A stretch of DNA of 20,128 nucleotides from Candidatus Latescibacterota bacterium (GTDB lineage Bacteria; Krumholzibacteriota; Krumholzibacteriia; WVZY01; JAKEHA01). The number at the start of each line of letters is the position of its first letter. Within the stretch, counting starts at the first letter, position 1. The notes beneath the pieces are model-generated. The model was not told the DNA's origin, did not search any database, and worked only from the letters and a program-made list of their open reading frames with translations. A program made the translations under genes and the position numbers. Location: the NCBI GenBank assembly GCA_022615275.1, contig JAKEHA010000026.1, positions 1 to 20,128 of the forward strand, written 5' to 3'. Positions 6,679 through 12,856 of this stretch are shown here, piece by piece.

Positions 6679-8184
6679 ATGATTCACTCCGTCCTCGTGC
6701 GTGCCGCCAAGGGACGCGTCACCGAAGACGCCGTCGTCTTTCCCGTCTTTTCGGAAGCCAAACGCCTTGCGGCGCTGGCCGCGCGCATCGACAAGGGCCT
6801 CGACGGCGCCGCGGCCGCGGTCCTCGCGTCGGAGACGTTTCGGGGCGAGCGCGGCGAGACGCGCGTCGTCACCGTGAAGCGCGGCCGTCGCTGGGCGAAC
6901 GCGGTCGTGGTGGGACTGGGCCCGCGGGCCAAGGCCGACGCCGAGGAGATCGCCGACGCGTTGGGTGCCGCCGCGCGCTCTCTCTATCCGTTGAAATTGA
7001 CCGCCGCGGCCCTCGTCGTCGATCAGGCGGTTGCGAAAGAAGCCCCGGTCCCGGTCGAGTTCTTCGTGCACGCGGCCATCAAGGGATTCGTCCTCGCCAC
7101 CCACGATCCCTCGCTCGGCGCGGGCACGACTCCTACGCTGCGACGACTCTCCATCGTGACCGATATTCCGGCGCGTACCCTGGGCGGCATCGTGCGCCGC
7201 GCGCACGACCTCTGCGGTCTCGTCGCGCGCGTGCGCGACTGGGTGAACACGCCGGCCAACAGGATGACGCCGGCCCGCCTCGCGGACGAGTGTCGCAAGA
7301 TGTGCGCGGAGTACGACGTGGCCTGCCGCGTGTGGTCGCGCGCCGACATCGAACGCGCGCGCATGGGCGCGGTCCTCGCCGTCGCCTCCGGGAGTCGCGA
7401 GGATCCCCGCTTCGTGGTCGCGCACTACAACGTGGAGAAGAAGACGCTACCGCTCGTGTGCCTGGTCGGCAAGGGCGTCACCTTCGACTCGGGCGGAGTC
7501 TCGATCAAGCCCTGGGAGAAGATGCACGAGATGAAGGGCGACATGGCGGGCGGAGCGGCCGTGATCGCGGCCATCGCGTGCGCCGCGGCCTCGAAGCTCC
7601 CGGTGCGCGTGGTGGGACTGGTGCCGTGCGTCGAGAACATGCCCGGCGGCGGCGCCTTCCGGCCGGGCGACGTGCTGACGACCTCGTCGGGCAAGACGGT
7701 GGAGGTGCTCACCACCGACGCGGAGGGACGGCTGATTCTCGCGGATGCGGTCGCGTACGCGCGCTCGCACTACCGCCCCGACCTCATCGTCGACGTGGCG
7801 ACACTCACGGGCGGGGTCGTGGTGGCACTCGGCACGCGCGTCGCGGGTCTCATGGGCACCTCCGAAGATCACGTCGACGCCATGCGCACCGCCGCCGAGC
7901 GCGCCGGCGAACCGGTGTGGCCGCTCCCGCTCGACGACCGCTACTTCGCGATGGTCAAAGGAGAGATCAGCGACTACAAGAACTACGCGGGCCGCAACGC
8001 CTCGCCGGTCACGGGCGGCGCCATGATCGGAGCGTTCGCCGAAGGAACGCCGTGGGTTCACCTCGACATCGCGGGCACGGCCTGGAACGAAGGCAACGGC
8101 CCCTCCTACCAAACCCGCGGCGCCACCGGCTACGGCGTCGAACTCTTGGTGCGGTTTCTGGAGATCGTCGCGGAGAACCGGTAG
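6679..8184 (+). CDS. pepA: Leucyl aminopeptidase (M17 family)
   Basis: This is a two-metal cytosolic aminopeptidase that removes N-terminal residues, preferably Leu, from peptides. The 501-residue product has the family length: a variable N-terminal macro-like domain (about 1-165) and a conserved C-terminal peptidase domain. Metal and catalytic residues are all in place: Lys265 and Asp270 in GKGVTFDSGGVSIKP, Lys277, Asp288 in MKGDMAGGAAV, and Asp347, Glu349 and Arg351 in TTDAEGRLILADAV. The M17 signature is usually NTDAEGRL; here the first residue is Thr, a mild variant. Some M17 members also bind DNA as regulators (E. coli PepA/XerB), and nothing here argues for or against that. The start has only a weak ribosome-binding site. 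The gene ends just before the 104-bp inverted repeat. Confidence 0.96.
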   Translation: MIHSVLVRAAKGRVTEDAVVFPVFSEAKRLAALAARIDKGLDGAAAAVLASETFRGERGETRVVTVKRGRRWANAVVVGLGPRAKADAEEIADALGAAARSLYPLKLTAAALVVDQAVAKEAPVPVEFFVHAAIKGFVLATHDPSLGAGTTPTLRRLSIVTDIPARTLGGIVRRAHDLCGLVARVRDWVNTPANRMTPARLADECRKMCAEYDVACRVWSRADIERARMGAVLAVASGSREDPRFVVAHYNVEKKTLPLVCLVGKGVTFDSGGVSIKPWEKMHEMKGDMAGGAAVIAAIACAAASKLPVRVVGLVPCVENMPGGGAFRPGDVLTTSSGKTVEVLTTDAEGRLILADAVAYARSHYRPDLIVDVATLTGGVVVALGTRVAGLMGTSEDHVDAMRTAAERAGEPVWPLPLDDRYFAMVKGEISDYKNYAGRNASPVTGGAMIGAFAEGTPWVHLDIAGTAWNEGNGPSYQTRGATGYGVELLVRFLEIVAENR

Positions 8185-8192
8185 CAAACTCA

Positions 8193-8296
8193 GGCTCGCA
8201 CCGAGGGTTCCCGACGCGAACCTCCGCAGCGAGCCATTACTCTGAATCAGACGCGAGCGAGGACCTGAGAGCGGAGGGAAGCCCTCGGTGCGAGCC
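8193..8296. repeat. Long inverted repeat between convergent genes (element A)
   Basis: The outer arms are GGCTCGCACCGAGGG (8193-8207) and its exact complement at 8282-8296. They are extended by TTCCC (8208-8212) against GGGAA (8276-8280) with one bulged G at 8281, giving 20 paired bases. A further TCCGC (8223-8227) / GCGGA (8271-8275) pairing follows. There is no T-tract after either arm, so it is not a textbook intrinsic terminator. Its place between the ends of pepA and the glycosyltransferase gene would still suit a bidirectional transcript end or a dispersed palindromic repeat. It spans exactly 104 bp, as does the element at 12554-12657. Confidence 0.8.
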
Positions 8297-8304
8297 GCAA
8301 GCTG

Positions 8305-9435
8305 CTACGTCTTCCTCCACACCATGCGTTCCTGGCGCATGAGGAACACCCACAGTCCCATCACCGCGGCCGCGTTCAGCACGATGAACGTCCACGAGAT
8401 GCGAAACAGCGTCGCGATCGGAGAGTTGCGAAGCGGCGTCAGGTTGAGAATCCCCAACGCGTAGAAGAGCGTCTGCAATGCGAACGCCGCCGCGTACAAC
8501 GGGCCGGGCAGGAGCGCGCTCGTCACCCACGCGGCCAAGCAACAGTACGGAACCACCAGGCGCAAGAGCTTGTGCGACACGAACTGGAAGATGACGGGGT
8601 TCGCGCGCACGTCGAGCAGGCGGGGTTCCAGTGCCACCGCCTGGAAGTTACCCGCGAGGGTTCGCACCTTGCGCGCGAACTCGCGCTTCGCGGTCTGCGA
8701 AGAAAGATCGAAAGCACGCGCGGCGCGGATGAAAATCACGCGGTAACCCGCCAGCACGATGCGCATGGGCACCAGGAAGTCGTCGAGGAGGGTGTTGGGT
8801 GCGAGCGGTTCGTACAGGCGGCGTCGCACCGCGTAGATCGAGCCCGTTGCCCCCACCACCGATGCAACCGCGCTCTCGCTGCGCCGAATCAGCTTCTCGT
8901 ACCTCCAGTACAGCCCCACGCCCTCGTGCACCTCGCCCACGTCTTCGCTCGCGAGCAGGATCAGCTCGCCGCTCACCGCTCCCACCCTCTCGTCGTGGAA
9001 CATGCTCACCAGCTCCGCGATCGCGTTCGAGCTGAAGCGCTGGCGGGCGTCGGCGAAAACCACGATGCCGTGCGACGCGGTGGCGACGCCGATGTTGAGC
9101 GCGGCCGCCTTCCCCACCTGCGACGAGCACTCCACCACGTTGACGCCGTGGTTCGCGAACTGGCGCGCGAGCTCGGCGGTCCGGTCCGTCGACCCGTCGG
9201 AAACGACCACGACCTCGAGCAGCGCGCGCGGGTACTCCTGCGCGAGCAGGTTTTCGATGCGCGCCGAGATGTTGGCCTCTTCGTCGCGCGCGGCGATGAC
9301 CACGCTCACGGGCACTTGCCGGTAGCGCTTGGCGACGCGGCGCGGAAACAGACGCGCCCAGACCACGATGATGGCCGGGTACACGAAATACGCGTACGCG
9401 ATGATCGCGACGCTTGCAAAAAAGACCAGCTTCAT
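8305..9435 (-). CDS. Membrane-bound family 2 glycosyltransferase
   Basis: The 376-residue product is a GT2 enzyme of the cellulose/poly-N-acetylglucosamine synthase type. An N-terminal membrane helix (about residues 3-29) is followed by the catalytic GT-A domain. This has VSVVIAARDEEANI (43-56), VVVVSDGSTDRTAELA with Asp80, GKAAALNIG, and FADAR (128-132) where family members usually have DxD. VVGATGSIYAVRR and LLDDFLVPMRI with Asp218/Asp219 (the catalytic-base region) come next. The QxxRW box of processive synthases is not intact; SQTAKREFARKVRTLAGN occupies that place. Two or three membrane helices end the protein. It begins 10 nt after the deacetylase stop, so the pair forms a small operon probably making or modifying a surface polysaccharide or glycolipid. 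The sugar cannot be read from the sequence. Confidence 0.88.
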   Translation of the reverse strand: MKLVFFASVAIIAYAYFVYPAIIVVWARLFPRRVAKRYRQVPVSVVIAARDEEANISARIENLLAQEYPRALLEVVVVSDGSTDRTAELARQFANHGVNVVECSSQVGKAAALNIGVATASHGIVVFADARQRFSSNAIAELVSMFHDERVGAVSGELILLASEDVGEVHEGVGLYWRYEKLIRRSESAVASVVGATGSIYAVRRRLYEPLAPNTLLDDFLVPMRIVLAGYRVIFIRAARAFDLSSQTAKREFARKVRTLAGNFQAVALEPRLLDVRANPVIFQFVSHKLLRLVVPYCCLAAWVTSALLPGPLYAAAFALQTLFYALGILNLTPLRNSPIATLFRISWTFIVLNAAAVMGLWVFLMRQERMVWRKT

Positions 9436-9445
9436 ATCGTCTCTG

Positions 9446-10231
9446 TCAGCGGTCGCGGTACCCGCGCACGCGCGCGTACGTCGCCTCGCCCATCGCGCGG
9501 CGCGCGAGCCCGAGCGAGCCGGCGCGCACGTATCCCGCCGCCAGCTTCCAACGCTCGCCGGCCACGATGGAATCGAAGCGCGCGCGTGTGGTCGCCTCGA
9601 CGATGGGGATGCGCCGGTAGGCGAACTTGACCGTGCGCGCGTCGTTGTATCCGAAGGACGACGTCGAGACCGCGCGGTACTGCAACCGGCGTAGCGTGTC
9701 TGCGGTTCGCTTCGACCAGCGCCCGCCCGGAGGGGCGAAGTGATCGACCGGTTTGTCCACGACCGCCTCCAACAGCTCCTTCGAGCGCGCGACTTCGTCT
9801 TCTTCATCGCGCGCGGACAACGTCGTCAGGAAACGGTGCGTCATCGCGTGGGAGCCGACGTGCATGCCGGCGGCGTGCATCTCGCGGATCATTTCCCGCT
9901 CCAGGCCACCGCTCTCTCCGACCCGGCGTCCGCACACGAAGAACGTCGCGCGAAACCCCCGCGCGGACAAGAGTGGCAGCGCGTGGACGTGGTCGCTCTC
10001 GTTTCCGTCGTCGAAGGTCAACACCACCCACTCGCGCGGCACGCCGGAGCCCGACAGGAGTGCGTCGTGCGCCTGCGCCATGGTGACGCCGGTCTTCCCC
10101 AACGACGCCAGGCGATCGAGCTGCCACTCGAACGCTTCCGCCGAAACCGCCCACGGGCGCTCGGCCGGGTCGGCGACGGGCAGGCGTTGCGACCGGATTC
10201 GGTGGTACATCAGGACGGGAAATCGACTCAT
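9446..10231 (-). CDS. Polysaccharide deacetylase (NodB/CE4 family)
   Basis: The 261-residue product is a metal-dependent deacetylase of N-acetylated sugars. It shows the opening PVLMYHRI common to this group and the catalytic TFDDGNESDH with Asp74/Asp75. GMHVGSHAMTHRFL supplies the metal ligands His128 and His132, and HFAPPGGRWS at about 164-173 is the family's RxPY-type groove motif in variant form. There is no signal peptide or clear membrane helix, so as read the enzyme would be cytoplasmic, unlike exported PgaB/IcaB deacetylases. It precedes the GT2 gene by 10 nt in the same transcript. The likely substrate is a lipid-linked or nascent glycan made by that transferase; this is inference. 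The ATG at 10231 has no strong ribosome-binding site. Confidence 0.9.
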   Translation of the reverse strand: MSRFPVLMYHRIRSQRLPVADPAERPWAVSAEAFEWQLDRLASLGKTGVTMAQAHDALLSGSGVPREWVVLTFDDGNESDHVHALPLLSARGFRATFFVCGRRVGESGGLEREMIREMHAAGMHVGSHAMTHRFLTTLSARDEEDEVARSKELLEAVVDKPVDHFAPPGGRWSKRTADTLRRLQYRAVSTSSFGYNDARTVKFAYRRIPIVEATTRARFDSIVAGERWKLAAGYVRAGSLGLARRAMGEATYARVRGYRDR

Positions 10232-10354
10232 TCGTGGTAGCCTAGTGCGCGCGGGCGGGCGCGTCCATCATTCCATCGGCTCCATGCAACTCCGATACCA
10301 CGCCGCCCAAAGGCGATGCCGAAGCCGCACAGTAGGCGACCACCAAGGGGCATG

Positions 10355-10363
10355 TGCTATACT
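10355..10363 (+). promoter_or_regulatory. Extended -10 promoter for the 10430 gene
   Basis: TGC followed by TATACT (10358-10363) matches the extended -10 form TGnTATAAT with one mismatch in the hexamer. No convincing -35 lies 17 nt upstream, which is typical of extended -10 promoters. Initiation near 10370 gives a leader of about 60 nt that includes the dyad CGGGTA-G-TACCCG at 10392-10404. Confidence 0.5.
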
Positions 10364-10391
10364 GAAGGCCGATCGCCCCCCAGAATTCGCC

Positions 10392-10404
10392 CGGGTAGTA
10401 CCCG
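10392..10404. promoter_or_regulatory. Perfect 13-bp dyad in the 5' leader of the 10430 gene
   Basis: CGGGTA (10392-10397), G, TACCCG (10399-10404) is a perfect two-fold dyad with a single central base. It lies between the promoter and the start codon. With no loop it is more likely an operator-like protein site than an RNA hairpin. The binding protein is unknown. Confidence 0.3.
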
Positions 10405-10429
10405 CCAACTGGGAGAAAGCACAACGCAC

Positions 10430-11191
10430 ATGGGAAACTTCGCCACCGCCCGCCTGTGGGCGCTCATCTTGGTCGTTTCGTGGACCGGCGCCCGGGCCGA
10501 CACGTCGCTCCCGCCGCACGCCGGTTACTCCTTCTACGTGCAGGGTCAGAAAGTGGGGCGTTGCGACGTCGTGATCCGCCAAGACGAGCGCGCGCTTCGA
10601 TTCGAGTCCACGCTTCGGGTCGACAACGGCGGTGCGGTGATCGAACTCGTGACGAAGGCCGAAGCCGACCCGCGCACCTACGCGCTCCGCTCCTTCTCGT
10701 ACCAAGGCACGAAAGGCGGCATCCCCGCGGCCGCGAGCATGACCGTCACCCGTGACTCGGTCGCGGGTTGGTTCTCCATGGACGGCCGCAAGAAGTCCCA
10801 CCGCCGAATCGCCAACCCCGGGCCACCAATCGTTTGGGAAGACTGGGCGATGGAGCTCGAAATCCTCCTGGCCCTGCAGCAGGCGCGCGCGTTCAAGAAC
10901 CCCTCCACGCGGGCCCTGGTGCTGGCCGGGTCGTTCTCGTCGACGGTCGTGACCCTCGGATTCACGGGCGAGGCCCTCGTCGAGTCGGCCGACCGGTCTC
11001 TCACGGCCCGAAAGCTCCTCGTCGGCTTCGAAGGGGGCGAGCCCTTCGAGAGCCTGATCGATCCCAAGCTGGGCATCCCCGTCTATATCCACTTCCCGGG
11101 CATCAATGCCGAGGCGTTCCTGGAAAGTTTTTTCGGGGATAACCCCTCGCCCCGGTACTCGCCTCCCCCCGATGCTCGATCCGGTCGCTAG
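10430..11191 (+). CDS. Exported protein of unknown function
   Basis: The ATG at 10430 begins a 253-residue product with a Sec signal peptide: core LWALILVVSWTGA, with ARA before a likely cleavage at about residue 23. The mature part opens with GYSFYVQGQKVGRCDVVI and runs through FESTLRVDNGGAVIELVTKA, SYQGTKGGIPAAASMTV and VLAGSFSSTVVTLGFTGE. This alternating pattern suggests a beta-sandwich or barrel-like periplasmic protein. The general shape recalls DUF3108-like exported proteins (a 'how similar to X, how it labels itself' beta-fold), but I see no decisive motif and do not assign a function. The GGGAG at 10411-10415 is 14 nt from the start, a long spacing. The gene has its own promoter, is divergent from the deacetylase, and is followed by a 275-bp non-coding stretch. 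Confidence 0.75.
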   Translation: MGNFATARLWALILVVSWTGARADTSLPPHAGYSFYVQGQKVGRCDVVIRQDERALRFESTLRVDNGGAVIELVTKAEADPRTYALRSFSYQGTKGGIPAAASMTVTRDSVAGWFSMDGRKKSHRRIANPGPPIVWEDWAMELEILLALQQARAFKNPSTRALVLAGSFSSTVVTLGFTGEALVESADRSLTARKLLVGFEGGEPFESLIDPKLGIPVYIHFPGINAEAFLESFFGDNPSPRYSPPPDARSGR

Positions 11192-11275
11192 GGACCACCC
11201 CCTAGGGCTTGGGGTTAGGCAAACTACCTCCGGCGCCGCTCGAAGATAGGCCACCTAACTTCCTATTAGATAGGA
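11189..11275. other. Non-coding stretch rich in CCTA/TAGG words, possible structured leader or regulator site
   Basis: Within about 86 bp there are five TAGG and three CCTA words, including CCTAGG (11201-11206), GTTAGG (11214-11219), CCTAAC (11254-11259) and CCTAT-TAG-ATAGG (11262-11274). GTTAGG can pair with CCTAAC. CCTAT can pair with ATAGG on either side (11246-11250 or 11270-11274), giving alternative folds. Base composition is less GC-rich than the coding sequence. No known riboswitch was recognised. Confidence 0.35.
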
Positions 11276-11326
11276 CTTTGTGCTGTACCGACGCCGTTAG
11301 ATGCGATCGACGACTGGACTTTTCCT

Positions 11327-11356
11327 TTGACAGGGGGGGGCCGAAGGGGGTAGCCT
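11327..11356 (+). promoter_or_regulatory. Candidate promoter upstream of the 3D-domain gene
   Basis: A perfect -35 hexamer TTGACA lies at 11327-11332. The best -10 at 18-nt spacing is TAGCCT (11351-11356, 3/6), which is weak. The spacer holds an 8-G run and a 5-G run. If used, transcription from about 11363 would include the hairpins at 11386-11423 in the leader. Confidence 0.35.
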
Positions 11357-11385
11357 AATGGGGTCGATGGAACCGCTATCGATTG

Positions 11386-11415
11386 GGCCCGCACTCACCG
11401 GCGGGCCGCCTTTTT
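11386..11415 (+). terminator. Intrinsic-terminator-like hairpin with T5 tract
   Basis: GGCCCGC (11386-11392) pairs with GCGGGCC (11401-11407) across an 8-nt loop and is followed by GCC and five Ts (11411-11415). It could end transcripts of the 10430 gene, 195 nt upstream, or act as an attenuator in the leader of the 3D-domain gene, whose candidate promoter is upstream of it. A competing hairpin GGCCGC (11404-11409) / GCGGCC (11418-11423) overlaps its right arm and hides the T-tract in its loop. Confidence 0.55.
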
Positions 11416-11466
11416 AAGCGGCCAGGACGGTGGAAGGGCCGGTCGAGAGGAGGACCGGGCAAGCCA

Positions 11467-12177
11467 ATGAGAAAACGAACTGCATGGTCGAGCCTGATAT
11501 GGCGCCTCCGAACGGGTGCGTTCGGGTTCTATGTCGAAGGTGGCCGCCGCCTCGCGGGGACGGTCCGGAATTCGGCTCGCCCCGCCCGCCGGCGTCGCCC
11601 CACGGGGGTCGCCGCGGTAGGGACCGGGCTCGTTCTCGTCCTCCTGCCCATGGCACTCCTGGTGACGGACGGCTCCCGGTCGATTCGCCTTGCCGGCGAA
11701 TTGGTCGACGGGCGTCCGGCCGAAGAGGTCGCCTCGCTGCGGGGCCCGCTCGAGCGGTACTACAAGAACCGCGAAGAGGGCCGGTCCGCCCGCGAGGTCG
11801 CGGTGACGGTCAGCGTCAGCGCGTACACCAGCCGCGAGTGCGAGACCGACGACACGCCGTTTATTACCGCGGCCAACACGTCGACCCGTCCCGGCGTCCT
11901 CGCCCTGTCCCGCGACCTCTTGAAGCGCTACACGCCGGGCGCGCCGTTCGACTTCGGGGACATCGTCCACATCAAGGGACTGGGCGACTTCGTCGTCGAA
12001 GATTCGATGAACGGCCGCTGGCGGAACCGGGCCGACATCTGGTTCGAATCCGTCGACGACGCCCGCGCGTTCGGCCGCCGGGGTGCCGTGCTGACGGGCC
12101 CATACGGGCTGGCCAGCGGTCAGAAGCTCAAGCGCTCGATCGACGTCGCCTCGGCCAAGCCCGGGGCCTCCAAGTGA
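11467..12177 (+). CDS. Membrane-anchored 3D-domain protein (probable cell-wall lytic function)
   Basis: The 236-residue product has a basic N-terminus, one hydrophobic anchor (about residues 49-66, VAAVGTGLVLVLLPMALLV) and a C-terminal 3D domain at about 113-207. The domain is named for three aspartates, which are visible here: ECETDDTPFITAANTS (Asp128/129), DFVVEDSMNGRW (Asp179) and RADIWFESVDDARAFG (Asp190). This fold is shared with the MltA lytic transglycosylases and with 3D proteins of Gram-positive spore and cell-wall enzymes, so a role in peptidoglycan cleavage at the outer face of the inner membrane is likely but inferred. The ATG at 11467 has AGGAGG about 13 nt upstream, rather far. 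The open frame extends to 11383, but the added residues run across the hairpin and look non-coding. The stop overlaps the next gene's GTG. Confidence 0.85.
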   Translation: MRKRTAWSSLIWRLRTGAFGFYVEGGRRLAGTVRNSARPARRRRPTGVAAVGTGLVLVLLPMALLVTDGSRSIRLAGELVDGRPAEEVASLRGPLERYYKNREEGRSAREVAVTVSVSAYTSRECETDDTPFITAANTSTRPGVLALSRDLLKRYTPGAPFDFGDIVHIKGLGDFVVEDSMNGRWRNRADIWFESVDDARAFGRRGAVLTGPYGLASGQKLKRSIDVASAKPGASK

Positions 12178-12548
12178 ACGTCGCCGTCGTCGGCGCCTCA
12201 CGCGATCGCGAGAAATTCGGAAACAAGGCCGTGCGCGCTTACCACGCGCACGGCCATCGCGTTTTTCCCGTCAACCTCCGCGAGAAAGAGATCGAAGGCC
12301 TGCCCGCGTTTCGCTCCGTCCTCCAGATCCCGGACCCGCTCGATGTCGTCCTGGTCTACGTCCCCCCTTCGGTTACGCTGCGCCTTCTCCCCGACCTCGC
12401 GAAGCTCGCCCCCAAGCCGAAGCAGCTCTTCTTGAACCCGGGAAGCGAGGACGACGCCGTCATCGCCCGCGCCGAGGAGCTGGGCCTCTCTCCCACTCTC
12501 GCCTGTTCGATCGTCGCCATCGGCGACTCCCCCGCGAATTATCGCTAG
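12174..12548 (+). CDS. Small CoA-binding-fold protein (YccU-like)
   Basis: The 124-residue product is a single Rossmann-type CoA_binding domain. It has NVAVVGASRDREKFGNKAVR at the N-terminus (glycine-rich nucleotide loop), AYHAHGHRVFPVNLREKEIE, DVVLVYVPPSVTL and a late ACSIVAIG with Cys111. These match the stand-alone family related to the N-terminus of succinyl-CoA synthetase alpha. The biochemical role of the family is not established, though CoA binding is expected. The GTG at 12174 overlaps the TGA of the 3D gene by 4 nt, implying translational coupling. An internal start is unlikely because the glycine loop begins at residue 6. The inverted repeat at 12554 follows its stop directly. Confidence 0.87.
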   Translation: MNVAVVGASRDREKFGNKAVRAYHAHGHRVFPVNLREKEIEGLPAFRSVLQIPDPLDVVLVYVPPSVTLRLLPDLAKLAPKPKQLFLNPGSEDDAVIARAEELGLSPTLACSIVAIGDSPANYR

Positions 12549-12553
12549 CTTGG

Positions 12554-12657
12554 GCGCGCGGGTGGCCGCCAACGGGCGCCCACAAGCGAGGGCCTACTAG
12601 TGCGCAGGCGCGGTAGGCCCGAGCGCAGTGGGCTGTTGGCGGACAGGACCCGCGCGC
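12554..12657. repeat. Long imperfect inverted repeat upstream of the dehydrogenase operon (element B)
   Basis: Successive paired blocks are GCGCGCGGGT (12554-12563) with ACCCGCGCGC (12648-12657), and CCGCCAAC (12566-12573) with GTTGGCGG (12635-12642). Inside these are GCCCAC (12578-12583) with GTGGGC (12628-12633), and GGGCCTAC (12590-12597) with GTAGGCCC (12613-12620). They enclose a 15-nt loop. The stem has about 32 paired bases and no T-tract. It starts 6 nt after the stop of the CoA-binding gene. Its total span of 104 bp and a central core resemble the element at 8193-8296. Confidence 0.8.
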
Positions 12658-12856
12658 GCACCAATGACGAGCCACTTGCGCGACCGTCGCGGCTCCCGCT
12701 ATAGTTGCTCCCATCCGGACGGGCGCGGCACGCAAGCGCGGTCGCGCCACCTGTCGCTTTCCCACCGCAAGGCCCAACCGACGAGTTTCGCGATGCTCGT
12801 GTGCGTCGCCGGGCGCTCGGCCTTCGGGCCGCCCGAAATAGAAGGAGTTTCGTCGC
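12658..12856 (+). other. Rest of the 308-bp gene-free leader of the dehydrogenase operon
   Basis: The gap 12549-12856 holds the inverted repeat (12554-12657), a promoter candidate (12676-12705) and a roughly 145-nt putative leader. Just upstream of the lpd ribosome-binding site is a hairpin: CGGCC-TTCG-GGCCG (12818-12831), a C(UUCG)G tetraloop, flanked by CGGG (12810-12813) and CCCG (12832-12835). Open frames here have no family-like content. Confidence 0.5.
12676..12705 (+). promoter_or_regulatory. Candidate promoter for the 2-oxoacid dehydrogenase operon
   Basis: TATAGT (12700-12705) matches 5/6 of the -10 consensus. TTGCGC (12676-12681) at 18-nt spacing matches only TTG of the -35. Transcription would begin near 12712. 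Confidence 0.4.

Noticed and set aside
8193..8296. Classical intrinsic terminator for pepA
   Set aside because: The stem is strong, but neither arm is followed by a T-tract, so it is listed as an inverted repeat.
11192..11340. Known c-di-AMP or c-di-GMP riboswitch ahead of the 3D-domain gene
   Set aside because: c-di-AMP switches often precede 3D/Rpf genes, but the conserved cores of the ydaO or GEMM motifs could not be found by eye.
12566..12642. Integron attC-like reading of the CCGCCAAC...GTTGGCGG arms
   Set aside because: The AAC/GTT ends invited the idea, but the arms do not satisfy RYYYAAC and GTTRRRY, and there is no integrase or cassette array.
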